DNA of 16,230 bases from Rickettsiales bacterium (lineage in GTDB: Bacteria > Pseudomonadota > Alphaproteobacteria > Rickettsiales > UBA998): contig JAIEPI010000025.1 in the NCBI GenBank assembly GCA_019749855.1, forward strand, positions 1-16,230. The letters are read 5' to 3'. Numbering within the stretch: position 1 is the stretch's first letter; each line of letters opens with the position of its first letter. The translations under genes were made by a program, and so were the position numbers. The notes under the pieces are model-generated. The model saw only the letters and a program-made list of their open reading frames with translations. It searched no databases and had not been told where the DNA came from. Of the stretch, positions 1 to 6,581 are shown in pieces.

Positions 1-1
1 T

Positions 2-510
2 GCTGGAGCAGGTGCCGATACCATCAACGGTGGCGACGGTGCCAACACCCTCATCGGCGGTGAAGGTGCAGACAGCCTGATCGGTGGTACGGGTGCTGAT
101 ACCCTCCTCGGTGGTGACGGTAACGACACCATTACTTCAGGTGCCGTTGGTACCGATCTGATCGATGGTGGAACCGGCAACGACACCCTGACCCTCACGG
201 TGGCTGGTACGGTCATTGGTGGTCTCGGTGATGATAACGTCACCATCACGGCCGCTGGTAGCGTCCAGGGCGGTGAAGGCAACGACACCATCCTCGGTGG
301 AACTGGCAACCTGTCTGCTCAAGGTGGCGCAGGTACGGACAGCATCACGGGTGCTGCCGGTACGGATTCCATTGCAGGTGAAGCAGGCAACGACACCATC
401 ATCGGTGGCGCGGCAGCTGACACACTGGACGGTGGCGCAGACGACGATCGCATCTCAGGTGGTGCGGCCGTTGACAGCCTCACCGGCGGTGCGGGTGCTG
501 ACCGCTTCCT
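2..510 (+). repeat. RTX nonapeptide repeat block (first RTX protein)
   Basis: Nine-residue units rich in Gly, Asp and Asn recur, such as GGDGANTLI, GGEGADSLI, GGTGADTLL and GGDGNDTIT. Some copies lack the second Gly or use Ala instead (GAAGTDSIT, GEAGNDTII). At the DNA level this gives degenerate 27-base periodicity with frequent GGTGGT and GACACCAT words. The block is interrupted at about 190-260 and 300-330 by beta-strand-like stretches without the motif. Confidence 0.85.
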
Positions 511-970
511 CTTCGCAGTAGCGGAAGTGGGTGCGGATGCCGGTGCTCCTGCAACAGGTGATACCATCACTGATTTCACCAGCACGGATCTGTTTGACTT
601 CTCTGATCTGACAAACACCGCTCTTCGTGGTACGGGTGTCAGCTTCCAGCGTGGTGATGCTAGCGTTGGTGCTACGGTTCTTGGTGCTGATACAGGCTTC
701 TTCCTGGCGACCAACACGTTTGTTGGTACTACAGAAGCCAACATCATCACGGGTATTTCTGGTATTGCAACGGATGCAATCTCAGCTGCTGAAGGTACTT
801 TCTACCTTGCCTTCAGTGACAATACGAACTCCTACATTGTTCGTATTGAAGAGAACGCAGATACGACACTTGCAACTGCAGATCTCGTCCAGTACGTAGC
901 GACCTTGTCTGGTGTTAACACCGCGACGCTTGCTACGTTCACGGCAGCTAACTTTGTTGACTTCGTCTAA
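2..970 (+). CDS. RTX-repeat type I secreted protein, 5'-truncated (possible S-layer-like or bulk extracellular protein)
   Basis: The frame is open from base 2 to the TAA at 968-970; the true start lies left of the window. The visible 322 residues begin with many glycine/aspartate nonapeptides of the GGxGxDxhx type (to about base 510). These are the calcium-binding beta-roll repeats of RTX proteins, which fold outside the cell when they bind Ca2+. A non-repeat domain of about 150 residues follows. It ends in a short hydrophobic tail with an acidic residue (FTAANFVDFV), the pattern expected of an uncleaved C-terminal type I secretion signal. The visible part has no cysteine. A strong terminator follows, then the ABC and MFP export genes on the same strand. 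Glycine codons are mostly GGT/GGC and the codon choice is rather uniform, which suggests high expression. An S-layer role is inferred from gene order only; an adhesin or enzyme is possible because the N-terminal region is missing. Confidence 0.85.
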   Translation, partial: AGAGADTINGGDGANTLIGGEGADSLIGGTGADTLLGGDGNDTITSGAVGTDLIDGGTGNDTLTLTVAGTVIGGLGDDNVTITAAGSVQGGEGNDTILGGTGNLSAQGGAGTDSITGAAGTDSIAGEAGNDTIIGGAAADTLDGGADDDRISGGAAVDSLTGGAGADRFLFAVAEVGADAGAPATGDTITDFTSTDLFDFSDLTNTALRGTGVSFQRGDASVGATVLGADTGFFLATNTFVGTTEANIITGISGIATDAISAAEGTFYLAFSDNTNSYIVRIEENADTTLATADLVQYVATLSGVNTATLATFTAANFVDFV

Positions 971-993
971 GTCTGCAAAATAAGTAAACGAAG

Positions 994-1025
994 AAAGGCC
1001 TGGGGTTCGCCCCAGGCCTTTTTTT
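994..1025 (+). terminator. Rho-independent terminator after the RTX gene
   Basis: A perfect 12-bp stem (994-1005 pairing with 1010-1021, core GGCCTGGGG / CCCCAGGCC) closes a TTCG tetraloop. The T-run extends to 1025. It starts 23 bases after the RTX stop codon. It would separate an abundant RTX transcript from the export genes, or let only part of the transcription through. Confidence 0.9.
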
Positions 1026-1153
1026 ATGTGCTCGCCCTCGATAGTTTGTAGCGCAGAGTTTTAGTGGAAAACCCCGTTCAGTATGCTATGACCTCAGCTT
1101 CGTGCTGACACATCTATAGTGGCTCAGCCTCTACTCTACGTGATAGGTGCATT

Positions 1154-2923
1154 ATGGCTGCGGCCCACAATCCTCCCCTGGAAGACCATCTCAAGCCTTA
1201 CATGCTGCGTGCCCGCCGCACCTTCATGTTTGCCTGGCTGTTTTCATTCTGCTCCAGCTTGTTCATGCTCGCCCTGCCGCTTTACTCTCTGCAGGTGCTT
1301 GACCGCGTGATCTCCAGCCATAGCTTAGAAACCCTCTTCATGCTCACCCTCATTATTGGCGTGGGTATTGTCTTTTACGGTATGTTTTCCGCGCTACGCA
1401 CCAGCCTGCTCAACCAGATTGGTCATTGGCTGGACTATGCGCTGGCCCCGAAATTACTGGAAGACGCCATCACCAAATCCTCCCTCGGTGCTTACGTCAA
1501 TGCCGCCCAGCATCAGCGTGATCTCGGCAGTATTAAAGCCTTCATCACCAATGTGCTTGGCACCTTGATGGATGTGCCGTGGTCGCTGGTGTTTTTGCTG
1601 GTGATTTACCTCATCAGTCCGGCGCTTGGCTTCCTCACCGTGATTGGCATGGTCATCCTGATTGCGTTTGGTGCCATCAATGAACTGGCGACTAAAGACA
1701 TCATGCAGAAAGCCAGCGAGGAAATGCTCAAGAGCAATCAATTGGCTGACACCGCCAGCCGCAACGCCGATGCCGTGGAAACCATGGGCATGATGCAAAA
1801 TATTATCGCGCATTGGCAGCGCTATCAGAAGCCCGCTGGTCAACATGCGGAACTGGGCGCGTCGCGTGCCAACATGGTGCAATCCATGGCCAAAGTGGTG
1901 CGTCTGTTTCTACAGATTGCCGTCACCGGTATTGGCGCTTATCTGGCGATGCAAAATGAACTCACCGTCGGCGGCATGATCGCCTCTTCCATTCTGGTCG
2001 GACGTGCGCTCGCGCCCTTTGAAAATGCCATTGGCTTATGGAAAGGCTTTATCGCCGGTCGTGAGTCCTATCATCGCCTCAATACAGCGCTTGCCACCGC
2101 CACGCTGCTGGAGCGCGGCACATTGGAGCTACCAACACCCGAAGGCCATATCTCGGTTGAGAACATCATCTACACACCACCACGCGGCGCACCCATTATA
2201 AAAGGCGTCACCTTCCACATTCGCGCTGGTGAATCACTGGGCATTATCGGGCCGTCAGCGGCGGGCAAATCCACCCTGTCCAAACTCATCATGGGCCTTC
2301 TGCCGCCGACACATGGCGCAGCGCGTCTGGATGGCGCCGAGACCTTCAAATGGAACCGCCATAATTTCGGCAAGTATGTCGGCTATATGCCACAGCAGGT
2401 TGATCTGTTTTCCGGAACCATCAAGGATAACATCGCGCGCATGGACATTGATGCGCCCATGGAGCCCGTGGTCGAGGCCGCGCAAATGGCCGGTGTCCAT
2501 GAAATGATCCTGCGCCTGCCCAACGGGTACGAAACACAGGTGGACATGATGCGCGCCAGTCTGTCGCCTGGCCAGCGTCAGCGCATTGGTTTGGCCCGCG
2601 CACTGTATGGGCGGCCAAAATTTGTGCTTCTCGATGAGCCAAATACCAACCTTGACGGCGATGGTGAGCGAGCGTTGGTGTCAGCACTCACGCGGATGAA
2701 ACAAGCGGGCATCACGCATATTGTAGTGGCGCATCGGCCTACCATTGTGTCGATGGTTGATAAAATTCTGGTGTTAAAAGCAGGTACCGTCGAGCGTTTC
2801 GGCCCACGCGATGAGGTGCTGCGTATGTACACGCCTGCCGGTGTTCCTCAGGTTCAGCCGCAAGCAGCAACAGCAGAACCGCAGGCGTCGCTACCGCATG
2901 CAACCGAAGGAGGCGCGATATGA
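1154..2923 (+). CDS. Type I secretion ABC transporter, PrtD/RsaD-like permease-ATPase
   Basis: This 589-residue inner-membrane exporter would form a homodimer that uses ATP to push RTX proteins through a channel made with an MFP and TolC. It has no N-terminal C39-like domain: the transmembrane domain (helices within residues 25-300) begins almost at once, as in the PrtD group. The ATPase domain covers about 330-560. It has Walker A GPSAAGKST (366-374), Q-loop MPQQ (412-415), signature LSPGQ (470-474), Walker B VLLDE (491-495, catalytic Glu495) and switch His527. The EPN after Walker B is usual for PrtD-type exporters; Pro in place of the first Gly of LSGGQ is a mild deviation. The ATG at 1154 has an AGG-type ribosome site a few bases upstream. 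The stop overlaps the next gene's start (ATGA). The likely substrates are the RTX proteins at 2-970 and 6582-8294. Confidence 0.93.
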   Translation: MAAAHNPPLEDHLKPYMLRARRTFMFAWLFSFCSSLFMLALPLYSLQVLDRVISSHSLETLFMLTLIIGVGIVFYGMFSALRTSLLNQIGHWLDYALAPKLLEDAITKSSLGAYVNAAQHQRDLGSIKAFITNVLGTLMDVPWSLVFLLVIYLISPALGFLTVIGMVILIAFGAINELATKDIMQKASEEMLKSNQLADTASRNADAVETMGMMQNIIAHWQRYQKPAGQHAELGASRANMVQSMAKVVRLFLQIAVTGIGAYLAMQNELTVGGMIASSILVGRALAPFENAIGLWKGFIAGRESYHRLNTALATATLLERGTLELPTPEGHISVENIIYTPPRGAPIIKGVTFHIRAGESLGIIGPSAAGKSTLSKLIMGLLPPTHGAARLDGAETFKWNRHNFGKYVGYMPQQVDLFSGTIKDNIARMDIDAPMEPVVEAAQMAGVHEMILRLPNGYETQVDMMRASLSPGQRQRIGLARALYGRPKFVLLDEPNTNLDGDGERALVSALTRMKQAGITHIVVAHRPTIVSMVDKILVLKAGTVERFGPRDEVLRMYTPAGVPQVQPQAATAEPQASLPHATEGGAI

Positions 2924-4332
2924 GTGAATCAGTCGAACATGGGATCACCGCGCGTGCCAACCGTTTTGTGGCGCGTTTTATCGCGCTCGCCGATCAACTG
3001 GCTGAGCGTATCTCACCTCGCGTCACCGCCATTGACATCACCCCCGAAGCGCTGGCACGCCCGACCATTTTATTTGGGATCACCGCGGTCGCCGTCATTT
3101 TTGGTATTCTGGTGTTTTGGTCAGCCGTCGCACCGCTTAACAGCGCTGCCATTGCCGGTGGGAATGTAATTCTCGATTCCAATAAAAAAACCATACAGCA
3201 TCTCGAAGGCGGCATTGTTGATCAAATCTATGTTCGTGAAGGTGAGTTCGTTGAGAAGGGGCAGAAGCTGATTCGTCTTGACGAAACCTCCGCCAAAGCA
3301 CGCTATGATCTGCTCAAAGCACAGTTTATTTCGTTTAAAGCGGCTGAGGCACGTCTGTTGGCAGAGCGTGATAACTCACCAGAGATTGTGTTTAGTAAAG
3401 AGCTGCTGGGTTTAGAATCATCCAACAACATTGTACGAGAAAATCTGGATTCGCAGCGCCGCCTTTTTGAATCACGCCGGCGCAATGTTGAGGGGAAAAT
3501 CTCGGTGTTGCAGCAAAAGATTGAGCAAACGAAGCGTGAAATCCAAGGGCTTAATGCACAGCAAGCCTCCACATCGGAGCAGATTCGATTGCTGCGTGAT
3601 GAGCTGGCCGGTGTGCGAACACTCTATGCGTCGAATAATATCAGCAAACAGCGACTGCGTGCCTTGGAGCGAGAAGAAGCCAATATGTCGGGTGAGAGTG
3701 GTGAATATATTGCGATGATTTCCCGCGCTGAGCAATCGATTGCTGAGGCAGATATCCAGATTCTCAACACGCGTAATGATGTGCAAAAAGAGGTGGTCGA
3801 GGAGCTACGTGAGACGCAGACCCAATTGGCGGATCTGGAGGAGCGTATTCGTGCCAGCGCTGATATGTTTGACCGGATTGTGGTGAGTGCGCCGCTTGCT
3901 GGAACGATAACTGACTTACGCGTGCACACGGTTGGTGGCGTCATCACGCCAGGTGAGAAAATCGCCGATATTATTCCGCAGGATGATAAGCTGGTGATTG
4001 AAGCCAAGGTGCAGCCGCAGGATATTGATGTGGTACGCACAGGACTCGTAGCGCGCGTTCGTCTCTCCGCCTATAAAACTCGCAAAGTGCCGCCGGTGGA
4101 CGGTATCGTCCGCTATGTATCGGCGGATCGTTTTACGGATGAGCGTACGGGCATTTCCTACTATCTCGCGCGTATTGAAATTGATGAGAAAGAACTCAAG
4201 GCTCTGAAAGAAGTCGAGCTTTATCCTGGTATGCCCGCTGAGGTATTGATTGTGACCGGTGAGCGCACGCTTCTGGCGTATCTCTTCTCGCCAATCACGG
4301 AATCCTTCAGTAAGGCATTCCGCGAGCAATAA
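2920..4332 (+). CDS. Type I secretion membrane fusion protein, HlyD/PrtE/RsaE family
   Basis: This 470-residue periplasmic adaptor would link the ABC transporter to an outer-membrane TolC-type channel. A short cytoplasmic N-terminus is followed by one membrane segment (about 49-70). A lipoyl-like half motif comes next (about 80-125, with HLEGGIVDQIYVREGEFVEKG), then a long Glu/Gln/Arg-rich coiled coil (about 125-310). The returning beta-barrel half (about 315-450) contains VSAPLAGTITDL and the family-typical ending ELYPGMPAEVLIVTGERT. The length matches the PrtE group. The start is fixed by a strong Shine-Dalgarno AAGGAGG (2907-2913) and by the four-base ATGA overlap with the transporter, so the two are translationally coupled. 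No TolC homologue lies in the window, so the outer-membrane partner must be encoded elsewhere. Confidence 0.93.
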   Translation: MSESVEHGITARANRFVARFIALADQLAERISPRVTAIDITPEALARPTILFGITAVAVIFGILVFWSAVAPLNSAAIAGGNVILDSNKKTIQHLEGGIVDQIYVREGEFVEKGQKLIRLDETSAKARYDLLKAQFISFKAAEARLLAERDNSPEIVFSKELLGLESSNNIVRENLDSQRRLFESRRRNVEGKISVLQQKIEQTKREIQGLNAQQASTSEQIRLLRDELAGVRTLYASNNISKQRLRALEREEANMSGESGEYIAMISRAEQSIAEADIQILNTRNDVQKEVVEELRETQTQLADLEERIRASADMFDRIVVSAPLAGTITDLRVHTVGGVITPGEKIADIIPQDDKLVIEAKVQPQDIDVVRTGLVARVRLSAYKTRKVPPVDGIVRYVSADRFTDERTGISYYLARIEIDEKELKALKEVELYPGMPAEVLIVTGERTLLAYLFSPITESFSKAFREQ

Positions 4333-4368
4333 GCGTCACACCGTGAGAGTGCCTAAGGTACAAATGCC

Positions 4369-5166
4369 TTAGTGTTTCAGGCCTAAGGGCTTCCACATGC
4401 CAGGTGGTATATCCAACTCATCGGCGCGGCCATTCGCACCACGCAGGACAGGTATGTTCGTAGCGGTATTGGCGTCATTGCCGCCGGTCGGTGGCTTGGG
4501 CGCGCTGACTTTGCTCTCTACATCGCTTGGGCCCCCCATCATAAGGCGTTCCACGCGCTCTGGATGACCGTAAGGGTACTTGAAGCCGATCGCATTGATT
4601 TCATACCCCTTGCGGGTGACGCTGATATTGGTGAAGCCGCAATCGCGCATCAAAACACCTAACTGCTCGTAGGTGAAGCCACTGCGATGCTGAAAATGGA
4701 CTTCGCCCTGTGCGACGCCGCCGCGCAGACCATAGAGTAAGTCCATGGCTGAGATGGGGCCTACTTTTGTTTCATAGAGTGGTTGGAACGGCTGGTTATT
4801 CGCCACATAGACGGCCGCAATCTGTGCGTTTGGCACGCTGAGCGCCATACGCCCTTCATCCTTCAAAACGCGAAGCATTTCCTTCAGCATGCCACTGATG
4901 GCAGGCAGAGGGAAACGCTGCAAAAGCTGCGGTGCATAGACAACATCAGCAAAGCCCTCAGGGATGGCATCCAGACGATCCAATCGTCCCAGAATGTCTG
5001 GCTGCACGCGTTGGTCGCAATCGTAGCGCACTTCACGCCATTGTGTTTCTGGGAACTGCTGCGCCAGCTTGCCAGTGTGCGCGGACATCCACCCAAGATG
5101 CAGCACCACTTTACGTGTATCCTCGTGTGGCACCGCTTTAAGCGACGAAGCGTTGGGTCGCGTCAT
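4369..5166 (-). CDS. SAM-dependent methyltransferase-like protein (Methyltransf_11 / COG4627-like)
   Basis: The start is placed at 5166 (265 residues). GGAG lies six bases before this ATG, while three earlier in-frame ATGs (from 5193) lack a good site. The fold is suggested by VVLHLG (20-25, strand 1), FADVVYAPQLLQRF (72-85) and MLKEMLRVLKDEGRMALSVPN (93-113), the strand-4 and RVL(K)xxG signature of class I methyltransferases. A C-terminal section (about 140-210) resembles predicted sugar- or lipid-linked methyltransferases near polysaccharide genes. The SAM-binding loop is degenerate: GWMSAHTG stands where GxGxG is expected, so activity is uncertain. The gene overlaps the upstream glycosyltransferase by 29 bases and is probably translated from the same mRNA. 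A role in modifying a surface polysaccharide or the secreted protein is inference. Confidence 0.75.
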   Translation of the reverse strand: MTRPNASSLKAVPHEDTRKVVLHLGWMSAHTGKLAQQFPETQWREVRYDCDQRVQPDILGRLDRLDAIPEGFADVVYAPQLLQRFPLPAISGMLKEMLRVLKDEGRMALSVPNAQIAAVYVANNQPFQPLYETKVGPISAMDLLYGLRGGVAQGEVHFQHRSGFTYEQLGVLMRDCGFTNISVTRKGYEINAIGFKYPYGHPERVERLMMGGPSDVESKVSAPKPPTGGNDANTATNIPVLRGANGRADELDIPPGMWKPLGLKH

Positions 5167-6442
5167 AAAGAACTCCATTGGGAACATGCGCATGACGCGC
5201 CATCATGGTTGGGTGCGTGGGCGGCGGGACGTGCCCTGCGGCGAGATCATTGATCAATGACATATGCAGTGGTAACAAATCTTTGATGTCGTAATGATCA
5301 AGAATCGTCTGACGTGCTGCGCGGCGCATATCATTCATTTTATCGGGACTCTCCAGAATACGAATCACCTGTGCTGCGACATCCTCCGCTGAGAAGAAAT
5401 CCGCCAGTAATGCGTTTTGCTCATGCTGCATGACTTCCTGCACCGGCTGAGTACGCGAGCCTACCATCGCGCAGCCACATGCCATCGCTTCCATAGAGGA
5501 CCATGACAATACGAAGGGATAGGTGAGATAGATATGAGCTGCAGAAATCTGGAACAGTTTGATAAGGTTGGTATAGGAGACTGTGCCAGGCCAGTGAATG
5601 CGTGACTCATCCAGCTTTACTTGCTGACTCATAATGCGGCGCCAGGTCTCGTCTTTCCCCAACCGTTTGCCATAACTGACTTCATCGGCGCCTACGGCAA
5701 TGATCTGACAGTTGGGGCGCTCACGCAAAATAATTTCCGCCGCACGCATGAAGGTGGGGAAACCTCGATAGGGCTCAAAATTACGTGCGATGTAGGTCAC
5801 TACCTCATCGCCAGCCTTAAAAACATGGCCATTAAGCTCCAGTGTCGCTGATGGATCAGGCTTCGCCATCTGCGTGTCAATGCCATCATGCAGGACTGAT
5901 ATTTTGGGTTGGAATTCTAACGGGTGCAAGCTGTGCTGCCACACGGTGGGCGAGATGCCCCAATCCGCGGATTCAAGGCTTAAAAGATTGATGATATTTT
6001 TCGTTCGCACACGTGCGGCATCATCATCATCGGCTTGTTCCGCAGGGTCAAAGCTGACATCTGCGCCATGACTACGATAATAAAATTCAAAGAAAGAGAG
6101 CACGCGAGCATGCGGGAAAATATCTTTGATATAGAGCGCGTCGCCCCAGCCAGGATGCGTACAGACAACATCCGGTACGAAACCTTCCTCATCTCGCAGT
6201 TTTTTGCACATGCGCCAGACCTCCTGACCCTGCAATAAGCCGCGCTCAATCCCCACAATATAGCGGTGTGTCTGCGGTGAGGGTTCGCGTTGCATCCGGT
6301 ATTCAACCTTGTGAACGCCTGGAATATCGAAGTTTTTTGGCTTAGTAATAAACACGACCGTATGCTCAGGATTATCCGCATAGGCGCGGCATAAATGCTT
6401 ATACTGTCCGGGCATGTTGGGGTGCATGAAAAGAATTTTCAT
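5138..6442 (-). CDS. Glycosyltransferase family 4 (GT-B fold, Glyco_trans_4_3-like N-domain)
   Basis: This 434-residue enzyme is predicted to move a sugar from a nucleotide-sugar donor to a glycan or protein acceptor at the cytoplasmic face. The N-terminus MKILFMHPNMPGQYKHL (1-17) is typical of the Glyco_trans_4_3 group. DVVCTHPGWGDALYIKDIFP (91-110) and FFEFYYRSHGADVSFDP (117-133) also fit. The donor-binding domain has FEPYRGF (222-228), the Rossmann strand CQIIAVGADE (245-254) and YPFVLSWSSMEAMACG (308-323). The first Glu of the usual E-x7-E motif is Phe310, which I believe is normal in this subgroup; Glu318 is kept. The frame extends upstream to 6514, but the ATG at 6442 starts the conserved N-terminus and is preceded by GTGAG, so it is preferred. 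It is the first gene of a two-gene minus-strand unit with the methyltransferase. It is divergent from the metalloprotease. Confidence 0.88.
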   Translation of the reverse strand: MKILFMHPNMPGQYKHLCRAYADNPEHTVVFITKPKNFDIPGVHKVEYRMQREPSPQTHRYIVGIERGLLQGQEVWRMCKKLRDEEGFVPDVVCTHPGWGDALYIKDIFPHARVLSFFEFYYRSHGADVSFDPAEQADDDDAARVRTKNIINLLSLESADWGISPTVWQHSLHPLEFQPKISVLHDGIDTQMAKPDPSATLELNGHVFKAGDEVVTYIARNFEPYRGFPTFMRAAEIILRERPNCQIIAVGADEVSYGKRLGKDETWRRIMSQQVKLDESRIHWPGTVSYTNLIKLFQISAAHIYLTYPFVLSWSSMEAMACGCAMVGSRTQPVQEVMQHEQNALLADFFSAEDVAAQVIRILESPDKMNDMRRAARQTILDHYDIKDLLPLHMSLINDLAAGHVPPPTHPTMMARHAHVPNGVLYDATQRFVA

Positions 6443-6475
6443 GAGGCTCACTTTGTAATGAAAAACAGCCGACAC

Positions 6476-6520
6476 CATAGTCAAACTTACTATGTCCTGT
6501 AAACCCTCGATCAAACAGGA
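6476..6520. promoter_or_regulatory. Two nested inverted repeats in the divergent glycosyltransferase / protease region (putative operators)
   Basis: CATAGT (6476-6481) pairs perfectly with ACTATG (6489-6494) across 7 bases. TCCTGT (6495-6500) pairs with ACAGGA (6515-6520) across 14 bases. They lie side by side between two divergent starts and just upstream of a candidate protease promoter. No T-run follows, so these look like protein-binding sites more than terminators. This is inferred from symmetry only. Confidence 0.35.
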
Positions 6521-6526
6521 ATATCG

Positions 6527-6556
6527 TTAACCATTTTTTACGTCTCTTGATTTAAT
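6527..6556 (+). promoter_or_regulatory. Candidate promoter of the metalloprotease gene, with a TTAACC -35 element
   Basis: A -35-like TTAACC (6527-6532), an 18-base spacer and a -10-like TTTAAT (6551-6556, five of six matches to TATAAT) would start transcription at about 6563, just before the AAGGA ribosome site (6568-6572). The -35 is also a CtrA half-site: TTAA, seven bases, then TTAC instead of TTAA. CtrA control is therefore possible but weaker here than at 8352. Confidence 0.4.
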
Positions 6557-6581
6557 GTAAAAGAGATAAGGATAGATCCGT

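Noticed and set aside
1..510. Periodic direct repeats resembling a repeat array or CRISPR
   Set aside because: The period follows 27-base codon-phased RTX nonapeptides in one open frame; copies are degenerate and there are no unique spacers.
319..750. Antisense open frame of 143 codons over the RTX gene
   Set aside because: It mirrors the repeat composition (Ser/Ala/Pro-rich, low complexity) and has no start context; it is a shadow of the RTX repeats.
4351..4388. GCCTAAGG / CCTTAG / GCCTAAGG alternating inverted repeats between the MFP and methyltransferase genes
   Set aside because: The stems are only about 6 bp, partly inside the methyltransferase end, and no T-run follows; not a convincing terminator.
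5138..5193. Longer 56-base overlap of methyltransferase and glycosyltransferase using upstream ATGs
   Set aside because: The ATG at 5166 has GGAG at proper spacing and the upstream ATGs do not, so the shorter overlap is preferred.
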